From the NCBI GenBank assembly GCA_020636315.1, contig JACJYA010000012.1, positions 214,360-278,359 on the forward strand: DNA of 64,000 nucleotides, in the 5' to 3' direction. This document shows positions 38,601 to 45,498 of the stretch, piece after piece. Under the pieces are notes generated by a model. It was not told the DNA's origin. It made no database searches and saw only the letters and a program-made list of their open reading frames with translations. Position numbers and translations under genes: made by a program. The stretch is from Lewinellaceae bacterium. Its GTDB lineage: Bacteria > Bacteroidota > Bacteroidia > Chitinophagales > Saprospiraceae. Position 1 is the first letter of the stretch. Each line of letters opens with the position of its first letter.

Positions 38601-38737
38601 ACCTCTCCGGCCTGCATTCCTATGCGGCGGGAGACCCGGTTCCGGTTCCGCCTTTTGTTTATTATTCCGTGGCTATTCTGACGGCGATCAGCCTGCTGGC
38701 CTACTGGAGAAACCGGCAATATCAGCGGGCGGGGTGA
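35621..38737 (+). CDS. ccsBA: Fused System II cytochrome c synthase (CcsBA, ResB-ResC fusion)
   Basis: An integral membrane heme lyase of about 1,038 residues that exports heme and attaches it to CXXCH cysteines outside the inner membrane. The first half has the ResB-type pattern: membrane segments near residues 13-31, 46-62 and 70-88, a large soluble domain, and another helix near 435. The second half is CcsA/ResC-like with several helices and the tryptophan-rich WWD heme-handling motif ESWGRYWGWDAKETW near 925. Conserved heme-ligand histidines are expected around it, as in LHMRFIPG. The start at 35621 gives a normal N-terminus; the reading from 35588 begins at a GTG inside the previous stop region. 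Position directly behind 155 heme-binding motifs fits a dedicated maturation enzyme. Confidence 0.93.
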   Translation: MNILKNIFNKLFSTTAAGLYMALFAIAIGAATFIENDFGTSSAQKVIFKSWWMELLLVMFGISILVNVFRFQLIRQKKWAIFAFHAAILVILLGAAVTRYTGFEGVMHIREGSASNSFLSAETYLVFEGMQQGEKYSFDEPVLFATLGNNYLKRQYLLGGKEVTVEVLDFMPNPTEKMATDENGIPVLKIVIGGANGREEYFVRYGDKSMIRGTLFNFGKVEDPQAFNIKYEDGNLYFKAPTAFSQTVMATQQNDMLPPGQYHPLMLRSLYTNGQQSFVFGDFSPKARVEVYSSDRKMASTSTAGLGIRVSSGGDSQEAYIYGAEGMEGRPRTFTVNGISLNIAYGARRVELPFALELRDFIMEKYPGTNSASSYASEVTLIDSRSGLKRDERIFMNNILNYDGYRFFQSSFDKDELGTYLSVNHDWWGTWISYLGYAILTLGMVLTFFSGKSRFRQLARNLEKQRRARNAIATALIGIFLFSSGAAFANSSPPNPTMAAVDIGHAEKFGRLIIQDHRGRMKPMNTYASEILRKLSRKESLYGLTAEQIILGMAAHPKDWYHTPLIKMGKHEKTKELIPVQGKLATYSDFFDENGQYKLKEYVRQAYNTPKKDRGVFEKEMMKLDEKVNICSMVFSGSFFTAFPIPGHENNHWESPADAAHQHNSEAPVSFARNFYAAYIPTLQTALHEKDWAPANRMVDELSIYQKDNGAAVMPSETKVKAELMLNRLNVFSRLSMVYALLGLVFLGLLFTSVFKPGINLKIPTRIALGLFLASFAFHALGLGLRWYVSGRAPWSNGYESMIYIAFTTVLAGVIFGRKSLGSLAATSVLASTILMVAGLSWLDPEITPLVPVLKSYWLTIHVSLEAGSYGFLMLGALIGVLNLIFMIFRNQKNAPNVNRIIKEMTQISEMTLIGGLFMVSIGTYLGGVWANESWGRYWGWDAKETWALVTVLVYAFILHMRFIPGLRGPYAFNVASLFGWATVLMTYFGVNYYLSGLHSYAAGDPVPVPPFVYYSVAILTAISLLAYWRNRQYQRAG

Positions 38738-38750
38738 GAAGGAGATTGGG

Positions 38751-38854
38751 GATGTTTGATGTTTGATGTACGATTTTTGATGTTTGATTTGGCTTCCCCA
38801 GGTAGCCCATTTGAATGTCAAACCTCTTAAATCACAAATCACAAATCAAACATC
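38751..38854. repeat. Tandem-repeat hairpin between convergent ccsBA and GH43 genes
   Basis: The left arm contains GATGTTTGAT repeats (38751-38790) and the right arm their complement AAATCACAAATCAAACATC (ending 38854), two bases before the GH43 stop. It could fold into a long stem serving as terminator in both directions. Confidence 0.6.
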
Positions 38855-38855
38855 C

Positions 38856-40469
38856 TTATTTGTCCTCTAATGGCGTGATCCGAAACCAGTCAACGTCCAC
38901 ATATCCGCCGTCATTCATTCTTTCGGCCCTGGTGCAGAACAAGCCGACTTTTGCTCCGATCCATTTTCCTTCCCGGGCGGGAAAGGCTTCGCCGAATTCT
39001 GTGAACCGCTTTCCGTCAAAGCTGTATCCGAAGCGGCACCGGCCCCCATCGGAGATTTTAACCTGCAGGAATACCGCTTTGCCTGTGGCAGGAATTTTTT
39101 CGGTTATTTTTTCTGCCTTTCCATTTTCAGCATCCTTGCAGACGGCCTGAGTCAGGAAGAGTTGCCCTTCGTCCTGTTCCAGGGCGAGGTAAGCGTAGTC
39201 TCTGCCCATTATGATCAGGCCGGTTTTCTCTCCGTCAAAATGATGGGAAAAAACCAGTTTTGTTGTGGCGGTGAATTCGGGCGCCGGCATTTTCTGAAGC
39301 AGCAGATTAGGGGCATCCCAAAGGTTTTTGGCGCCTTCTTGCTGCACTACGGGGTTCAGGCGGAGGAAGCCGCTGGTGTTGGTAAATGCCCAGGTGGGGG
39401 AGGGGTTAGCCTGCCATTGCCATTGCCGCCCCAGTTGCAGCCCGTTGAACTCGTCGGATGTCTGGGGCACTTTTACCGGGTAAGCCTGGCCCACATTGGG
39501 TTTCTTCCACTCCCTGACGGGGTCGCCGGTTCCGTCTCCATCCGGATCTGCTCCGATGACGATCCAGTTGTCTTTCCACTGAGCAGGTTGCAGGTGGACG
39601 ATGCGGCCGTACGGCTGCCTTTCCTGGAAGTGGAGGAACCAGCTTTCGCCGTTGGCCAGTTCCACCCACGCGCCCTGGTGGGGCCCGTTGATTTCGGAAT
39701 TTCCCTGGTGCAGGACGATCTTGTCTTCGTAAGGGCCGTAAACGTTTTTTGACCGGAGTACTGTCTGCCAGCCGGTGGCCACTCCACCCCCGGGAGCAAA
39801 GATGTAATAATACCCGTTGCGTTTGTACATTTTCGGGCCTTCAATGGTCGGGTGTTTTTCATGGCCGTCAAAGACGAGTACGCCGTCATCCAGCAACCTG
39901 CTGCCGTCGGAAGCCATCCGGTGGAGCACCAGGATGCTTTTGATCCCCGCCCGGCTGCCGGCAAAGGCATGAACGAGATAAGCATTGCCATCGTCGTCCC
40001 AGAATGGGCAGGCGTCGATCCAGCCTTTGGCGGCCTTTACCAGGTGTGGCCCTTCCCATTTTCCTTCCGGATCCCGGGTTTTGCACATGTAAATACCGAA
40101 ATCCGGGTCGCCGTAGAAAACGTAGAACCAGCCGTCATGGTAGCGGATGGAGGGCGCCCAGACGCCGTTGCCGTGCTGTGGTTTGTCGAAAAAATCAGGA
40201 GGGGGCTGTTGGGTGAAGATGTGGTTGACGATCTCCCAGTTGACCAGGTCTTTGGAGTGGAGCACCGGCAGGGCCGGCGCGCAGTTGAAACTGGAGGATA
40301 CCATGTAAAAATCATCGCCGGCGCGGATGGCGTCCGGGTCGGAATAGTCGGCGAAAATTATGGGGTTTTTGTATTGATCATCAGCCAGGTTGGGGTTCCA
40401 GACCTGGGCGGACATGTGGGTCATAAATAAGGAAAAGAGCAGGTAAAGCCAGTATTTCAATCGTGCCAT
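38856..40469 (-). CDS. GH43 family glycosidase, arabinan/xylan type, secreted
   Basis: A 537-residue glycoside hydrolase of family 43 (five-bladed propeller plus C-terminal beta-sandwich), likely releasing arabinose or xylose from plant or algal side chains. A signal peptide precedes the start of the mature enzyme. The N-terminal catalytic base lies in the FADYSDPDAIRAGDDFYMVS block near residue 40, the middle Asp in KGWIDACPFWDDDGNAYLVH near 140, and the acid Glu in HPTIEGPKMYKRNGYYYIF near 205. The last 200 residues carry the DUF1349/laminin-like sandwich common in longer GH43 enzymes. Neighbouring esterase and GH51 genes on the same strand suggest a small arabinan-type degradation locus; no SusCD pair is seen. 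Confidence 0.92.
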   Translation of the reverse strand: MARLKYWLYLLFSLFMTHMSAQVWNPNLADDQYKNPIIFADYSDPDAIRAGDDFYMVSSSFNCAPALPVLHSKDLVNWEIVNHIFTQQPPPDFFDKPQHGNGVWAPSIRYHDGWFYVFYGDPDFGIYMCKTRDPEGKWEGPHLVKAAKGWIDACPFWDDDGNAYLVHAFAGSRAGIKSILVLHRMASDGSRLLDDGVLVFDGHEKHPTIEGPKMYKRNGYYYIFAPGGGVATGWQTVLRSKNVYGPYEDKIVLHQGNSEINGPHQGAWVELANGESWFLHFQERQPYGRIVHLQPAQWKDNWIVIGADPDGDGTGDPVREWKKPNVGQAYPVKVPQTSDEFNGLQLGRQWQWQANPSPTWAFTNTSGFLRLNPVVQQEGAKNLWDAPNLLLQKMPAPEFTATTKLVFSHHFDGEKTGLIIMGRDYAYLALEQDEGQLFLTQAVCKDAENGKAEKITEKIPATGKAVFLQVKISDGGRCRFGYSFDGKRFTEFGEAFPAREGKWIGAKVGLFCTRAERMNDGGYVDVDWFRITPLEDK

Positions 40470-40614
40470 AGACAGTCCTTTTTGGGTTTGTCAAATTTTT
40501 CGATACCAACTGCAGGCTGGCATATTCCAAAAGTAGGACATGGCCGATGAACGGGCTATTCAAATATTACCAAAAACAGAGCAGGAAAATGGGGAGTATT
40601 GGTTAATGATTCAC

Positions 40615-41877
40615 TTACTTCGTTTCTTTTAATTTGGCCAGTTTCTCCTTACTCGGCGCATAATCTCCAACTTCAATAGCCTTTGAAAAGTACTCCGCCG
40701 CCTTTTCCATATTGGATTGAGACAGGTAGAAGTCGCCCATGGAGTCGTAGGTATTGGCGCTCTCCGGATAGTTCAGGATATTCAGTTCGAAAAGTGCGCG
40801 GGCATGGCCGGGTTTGTTGTTACCCATGAATCCGTATCCCATGCTGTTGATCATACCTTCGTTCGGAAGTACGGTAAACCCCATTTTATTGGACACATTC
40901 TCAAAATGGCTGGTTAGGGTTTGCACCAGTTCCTCACTGGTTTTCGTAGAATTCGGATCGAAGAATGGGGCCAGTTTCGGCTCGTACCAGGGAAACAGAA
41001 AGCGGATGGCGTCATATTCACCGATCAGGGGCACACTGCCATGGCCGTCTTCAGGGTAGTATTTCCAGGCGAAGTTCAACCCGTTTTGATCATTGGCCTC
41101 CGCCAGTTCTGCAAATTCCATAATGGATTGGATGTGTTTTACCATTGCGGAGGTGTCTTTTCTGGCGGCTTCCAGGCTCATACCCTCCGGGAGGGTGTTG
41201 GCTACGGCCAGATACAGGGACTTTCCATTAAAATTTCCTTCTGCCAAAGCTTTTTGCGCCCTTTTCAGTTCTATCTGGCCATCCCACCACAAGCTGGGGT
41301 CGAGGGCAATGTAATTATCGAACAGGCCGGGCCGTTCAAGGAGTGTATGGACTACCATCAGCCCACCCAGGGAGTGCCCGATAAAAGTAGTGTAATCATT
41401 AGCCGGATAATGCGCCTTGATATAAGGCATCAATTCCTTCTCGATGAAATCGGTGAATTTTTCTCCACCTCCCGTTCCGTTTTGAGGGGCGGGGTTCCCG
41501 AAGATGGATTCTACGACAGTAGGGGTCAGGTCCTTCGTCCTGTTGGTGTTCAGGATGCCGACGACGATCATCTCCGGGCATATCATATTTCCGTTTGTAG
41601 TACTCAGTTGCCGGATCATTCCTGAAACGGAAGGGAAGTGGCCGCTGCCGTCCAGGAGATAAACTACCGGATAGGTTGCTGAACTGCTCATGGCGGTGCT
41701 CTCCGGCACATGGATCCAAACGGTTCTGGTTTCGCCAAGTATTTCGGAATTGATTGTATCGATATTACCAATTACGACTTTGCCGTCCTGGGTAATTGTT
41801 GATTGAGCCGCACTCATATACGGGAGGCAAAATGCTATGGCTACGAAGGTAAGGGCCAGGAGGATCTGCTTTTTCAT
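40615..41877 (-). CDS. Secreted alpha/beta-hydrolase esterase (IroE/BesA-like) with TPR-like tail
   Basis: A 420-residue exported serine esterase of the esterase D and enterochelin-esterase-related family. After a signal peptide (about 1-24) comes the family start (RTVWIHVPES, then YPVVYLLDG), the nucleophile elbow in FIGHSLGGLM near residue 170, the LDPSLWWDG segment typical of IroE-like proteins, and the His region near HGSVPLIGEYDA about 275. The last 70 residues contain one or two tetratricopeptide-like units (ANTYDSMGDFYLSQSNMEKA). The substrate is not known; the family includes siderophore esterases and many carbohydrate-side-chain esterases. Position between GH43 and GH51 genes favours the second role. 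Confidence 0.85.
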   Translation of the reverse strand: MKKQILLALTFVAIAFCLPYMSAAQSTITQDGKVVIGNIDTINSEILGETRTVWIHVPESTAMSSSATYPVVYLLDGSGHFPSVSGMIRQLSTTNGNMICPEMIVVGILNTNRTKDLTPTVVESIFGNPAPQNGTGGGEKFTDFIEKELMPYIKAHYPANDYTTFIGHSLGGLMVVHTLLERPGLFDNYIALDPSLWWDGQIELKRAQKALAEGNFNGKSLYLAVANTLPEGMSLEAARKDTSAMVKHIQSIMEFAELAEANDQNGLNFAWKYYPEDGHGSVPLIGEYDAIRFLFPWYEPKLAPFFDPNSTKTSEELVQTLTSHFENVSNKMGFTVLPNEGMINSMGYGFMGNNKPGHARALFELNILNYPESANTYDSMGDFYLSQSNMEKAAEYFSKAIEVGDYAPSKEKLAKLKETK

Positions 41878-42105
41878 TTTGGATGATCTTTAGGTTTTAA
41901 ATATTTATAAGCCCAAGATAAGGGGCATATACTCCCAAGACAAATTTGGGTTATCAAACGGTACGGGGAGTTATCCAGCGGGGCGGTGGTAATATTTCGC
42001 CAGGCAAGGCGCGGGGAGGGGCTGAGCTTCGCAACCGATCCCGCAATGTAACCCGGCGGAAAAAGAGCCGTATCAAATGCGGAAGGTATTTATTTTACAG
42101 AGTAC

Positions 42106-43671
42106 TTAGCCTTTCACCGCCAGCACGGCCACCGAGAAGGGAGGCAGGTCCAGCTCGATCGTATTGCCGCTGCGTTTGAACTGCCGGAATTCGGAGGGTT
42201 TTACCTTATCCGGCTGGGCAAAAGTATTGTGATCCTGAACGTTCCCCGACCTCAGGATCTGTCCTTCCGCGGCTGTGACGGGCATTCCCCGCAATTCCAC
42301 CGAAACCGTCCTGGTTTCCTTTGAATCGATGTTGGCAATGGAGATGTGGACCACGCCCCCAGTATCTTTCGAGGCGGAAACCGAAAGGGCCGGTAGTGTT
42401 TCCGCTCCTAAACGGTAATCACAATTCACCACATCAACCGGGAGCATAAGGGCATCCTGGTGGACGTTGTACATCTTCATGACGTGGTAGGTCGGCGTCA
42501 GCAGCATTTTTTCTTCATCGGTCAGGATGACGGCCTGCAGTACATTGATGGTCTGCGCCAGGTTGGCCATGCGAACCCTGTCGCAGTGGTTGTTGAAAAT
42601 ATTCAGCGTGGTGGCGGCGATCATGGCGTCGCGCATGGTGTTCTGCTGATACAGGAAGCCGGGGTTGGTTCCTGGTTCTACGTCATACCAGCCTCCCCAT
42701 TCGTCCACCACCAGAGCTATCTTCTTTTCAGGGTCGTATTTATCCATAATGGTGGAATGCCTCCGGACCAGTTCTTCCATTCTCAGCGCCCGCTTCATGA
42801 TAGTGAAGTACTGCTGCTCGTCGAATCCGGTGGCGGGCCCTTTTGCGCCCCAGTCGATGACTGAGTAATGATGCAGGGCCAGGCCGTCGATCATCCGGTT
42901 GGGAATATTCTGCATCAGCACCTCGGTCCAGTTGTAATCACTGGAACTGGCGCCGGAGGCAATCCTGTATAGCCCGCCGGTGTTGGTCCAGTCGGTCATA
43001 AAGGTGGCGTATTGGCGGTAGATATTGGCATAGTATTCCGCCGTCATGTGGCCGCCGCAACCCCATGCCTCGTTCCCGACTCCCCAGAATCTGACATTCC
43101 AGGGTTTCTCCCTGCCGTTCTCTCTTCTAAGAGCGGCCATGGGGCTCACTCCGTCATGGTTGACATATTGTATCCATTCAGACAGTTCCCGGGCCGTCCC
43201 GCTGCCGACATTGGCCGACAGGTAAGGTTCGGCATCCAGCATTTCACACATATTGAGAAAATCGTGCGTTCCGAAGCTGTTGTCTTCCGTGACGCCTCCC
43301 CACCAGGTGTTGACGATTGTAGGCCGTTCCGATTTGGGGCCTATGCCGTCTTTCCAGTGATAAGTATCGGCAAAGCATCCGCCCGGCCAGCGCAGGTTGG
43401 GGATCCTGAGTTCTCTGAGTGCTTCAATTACATCGGTGCGGATTCCGTTTTTGTTAGGGATGGCTTTATTGTCTTCCCCCACGTAGAAACCGCCGTAAAT
43501 GCAGCGGCCAAGATGTTCGGAAAAATGGCCGTAGATGTGGCGGCTGATGGTGTCTTTTCCCTGGTCGGCGTTTATGACGATTTTGCCACAGGCGGTGGTT
43601 TGTGCGGAGAGGGGGGGCAGGGTAAAAACCCAACAGAAGGCGATAAACGGAACTATTCTGACTAGTCTCAT
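42106..43671 (-). CDS. GH51 alpha-L-arabinofuranosidase, secreted
   Basis: About 521 residues when started at MRLVRIVPFIAFCWVF (43671), which gives a proper signal peptide; the longer reading upstream would place 44 unrelated residues in front of it. A family 51 enzyme that removes terminal arabinofuranose. The acid/base Glu is in FWGVGNEAWGCGGHMTAEYY near residue 180 and the nucleophile Glu in LVVDEWGGWYDVEPGTNPGF near 300. The N-terminal strand HFSEHLGRCIYGGFYVG is typical for the family, and the C-terminal beta-domain ends at SVAVLAVKG. It is the most upstream gene of the GH43, esterase and GH51 group. Confidence 0.95.
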   Translation of the reverse strand: MRLVRIVPFIAFCWVFTLPPLSAQTTACGKIVINADQGKDTISRHIYGHFSEHLGRCIYGGFYVGEDNKAIPNKNGIRTDVIEALRELRIPNLRWPGGCFADTYHWKDGIGPKSERPTIVNTWWGGVTEDNSFGTHDFLNMCEMLDAEPYLSANVGSGTARELSEWIQYVNHDGVSPMAALRRENGREKPWNVRFWGVGNEAWGCGGHMTAEYYANIYRQYATFMTDWTNTGGLYRIASGASSSDYNWTEVLMQNIPNRMIDGLALHHYSVIDWGAKGPATGFDEQQYFTIMKRALRMEELVRRHSTIMDKYDPEKKIALVVDEWGGWYDVEPGTNPGFLYQQNTMRDAMIAATTLNIFNNHCDRVRMANLAQTINVLQAVILTDEEKMLLTPTYHVMKMYNVHQDALMLPVDVVNCDYRLGAETLPALSVSASKDTGGVVHISIANIDSKETRTVSVELRGMPVTAAEGQILRSGNVQDHNTFAQPDKVKPSEFRQFKRSGNTIELDLPPFSVAVLAVKG

Positions 43672-43828
43672 AAAGTTTGATGTTTGATGGCGGCTGTTAA
43701 ATGATGAGGAATAGCGCTGCCAAAGTTGGTTTTTAACAATTTGCTTTTTTCCTAAAGCGAAAATAATGAAAAAAGCTATTCGGGCTGCTTCCAGCATGTG
43801 CACTTATCAGAAACACAACCCTATTACC

Positions 43829-43994
43829 CTAGGAGCCTGTCGGAGAAGTGTTGGTGAGGCGAGAACGAGCAAATATTATTCTGAACGAGGCGCGATGAAG
43901 GAGCATAGTGGTGCTACGCGACTGAGGAGCAACGAAGTGCAGAACAATATTTTCCGTTCGCAGGCCATCAAGTGCTTCTCCGACAGGCTCCTAG
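43829..43994 (+). repeat. 166-bp inverted-repeat element, copy 1
   Basis: Perfect 20-bp terminal inverted repeats (CTAGGAGCCTGTCGGAGAAG, 43829-43848 and 43975-43994) enclose a second, inner inverted pair: AATATTATTCTGAACGA near 43871 and its near-complement ending near 43955. The inner motifs GAGCAAAT, ATTCTGAACGAGGCG and AACGAAGTGCAG also occur in the element at 49985-50158. It has no ORF of its own worth calling and is MITE- or REP-like in architecture. Its right end supplies the last codons of galT. The rest of the spacer from 43672 to 43828 shows nothing notable. Confidence 0.8.
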
Positions 43995-45002
43995 TGCCCG
44001 CAATTGTTCAGCCGCCATTTCCGCAGTGATGTCCCGCTGTGGGTTGGCGAACATCTCATAACCTACCATGAATTTTTTCACTGTTGCCGAGCGAAGTAAC
44101 GGCGGATAAAAAGACATGTGAAAATGCCATTCGGGGTGGCTCGCTCCGTCGGTCGGGCTTTGGTGTATGCCGGCGGAGTAGGGGAAGGAGGTATCAAATA
44201 ATCGGTCGAAGCGTTGAGTCAGCGCCTTCAGTATGGCGGCAAAAGCTTTTTTTTCTTCCACATGCATCTGCCCGATGTGCTGAAAGTGCCGCACGGGAAT
44301 GATCATGGCCTCGTAGGGCCATACCGCCCAGAAGGGGACAAGCGCCACAAAATGATCATTTCGGCATATTAGCCGTTCCTTTGCATCTGTTTCCTGGGTG
44401 AGGTAATCTTTTAATAGGCTGGAACCGTTTGCTTTCCAGTAATTTAACTGTTGTGCCGACTTTTTGGCCACCTCCTGCGGCACGGAGGCCTGCGCCCAGA
44501 TCTGGCCATGGGGATGCGGGTTGCTGCAGCCCATGATCTCCCCTTTATTCTCAAAGATCTGGACGTGTTGGATAAAATCCAGCGCGCCGAGTTCCCGATA
44601 TTCCTTTTGCCATAGGCCCACCACCTTTTCGATAGCTTCAACGCTCATGTCCGGCAGTGTGAGAGAATGGTCGGGCGAGAAGCACAATACCTTACAGATG
44701 CCCCGCTCTCCTCTTGCCTGCAGCAGTCCGTTTTCGAACAGGCTGTCACTGCTGTCTGGCTTTAGAGCTGCAAAATCATTGGTAAAAACAAAAGTGTCCT
44801 TATAGGCCGGGTTTTTATGGCCGCCCGCCCGGGTGTTGCCCGGGCAAAGGTAGCATTGGGGGTCATAAGAGGGGCGCGAGGGCGCGGCCGCCTTTTCAAC
44901 TTTGCCCTGCCAGGGGCGTTTCGTCCGGTGAGGGGAGGCCAGCACCCACTCTCCGGTGAGTATGTTGTAGCGCAAATGGGGATCTTCGGAAAAGTTTAGC
45001 AT
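43968..45002 (-). CDS. galT: Galactose-1-phosphate uridylyltransferase
   Basis: The Leloir-pathway enzyme that exchanges UMP between UDP-glucose and galactose-1-phosphate in the cytoplasm. The start at 45002 (MLNFSEDPHLRYN) gives 344 residues, near the family's usual length; the upstream in-frame extension lacks family similarity. Zinc-site residues appear in CYLCPGN near residue 52, and the catalytic HPH is in NPHPHGQIWAQ near 165. The C-terminal lobe with HPEWHFHMSFYPP near 300 is intact. The final residues (GACRRST) are encoded by the terminal inverted repeat of the element at 43829-43994, so the natural end was probably replaced by an insertion. Catalytic residues are unaffected. Confidence 0.94.
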   Translation of the reverse strand: MLNFSEDPHLRYNILTGEWVLASPHRTKRPWQGKVEKAAAPSRPSYDPQCYLCPGNTRAGGHKNPAYKDTFVFTNDFAALKPDSSDSLFENGLLQARGERGICKVLCFSPDHSLTLPDMSVEAIEKVVGLWQKEYRELGALDFIQHVQIFENKGEIMGCSNPHPHGQIWAQASVPQEVAKKSAQQLNYWKANGSSLLKDYLTQETDAKERLICRNDHFVALVPFWAVWPYEAMIIPVRHFQHIGQMHVEEKKAFAAILKALTQRFDRLFDTSFPYSAGIHQSPTDGASHPEWHFHMSFYPPLLRSATVKKFMVGYEMFANPQRDITAEMAAEQLRALGACRRST

Positions 45003-45498
45003 AATTTCAGGTTTATTTTTTTTTCGCACAAAGCGCCAAACCGGTAGTATTTGCAGAGGCCATTCGTGCCTTTCGAAGGCATATACTAAGCCAGCTGTAA
45101 TATTTTCCCGTATGCTCAGACGGGGCACAAAGGAATGCCATAAGGTAGGAAAAACGTTCCGAATGTTTGAAAAATGCACCGAACCAATTGCGTCTCCGAT
45201 AAACCCAGCAGATTAAGTTGTCGGATGTGAATTTTGTATGAAGGCCAGCCACCTGCCGGGTAGAAGGGTGTTGACGGGTTAGTGGAGAATAGACAAAAAA
45301 AGGTAGCCCGTTGGTACAGGCTACCTCGCACAAAGTGTAATACAAAAGATTACGCGATTGTTGCCTGTTTATACGGGCTTTACAGACAAAAAGTTACACT
45401 TTCATTATGACTTCCTGAAAATGCTTTGTTCCGCTTACTCAGTTTGGGAGTTGTACCCGACATTCCTCAAAATTGCTTAATTTCCCCACCAAAAACCT
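45003..45498. other. Spacer between galT and the M49 gene, possible small RNA
   Basis: No convincing gene. It contains a strong minus-strand terminator at 45294-45326 almost 300 bp upstream of the galT start. The 170 bp beyond it (45327-45498) could encode a short minus-strand RNA or galT leader ending there; no promoter with both boxes was found. Confidence 0.35.
45294..45326 (-). terminator. Rho-independent terminator upstream of galT
   Basis: On the minus strand a perfect 8-bp stem AGGTAGCC / GGCTACCT (45319-45326 with 45301-45308) has a 10-nt loop and is followed by seven T. No gene ends just before it, so it must end either a leader or a small RNA. Confidence 0.75.

Noticed and set aside
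45003..45179. 59-residue N-terminal extension of GalT in the same frame
   Set aside because: The extension has no resemblance to the family, and the ATG at 45002 starts directly before the conserved GalT N-terminus.
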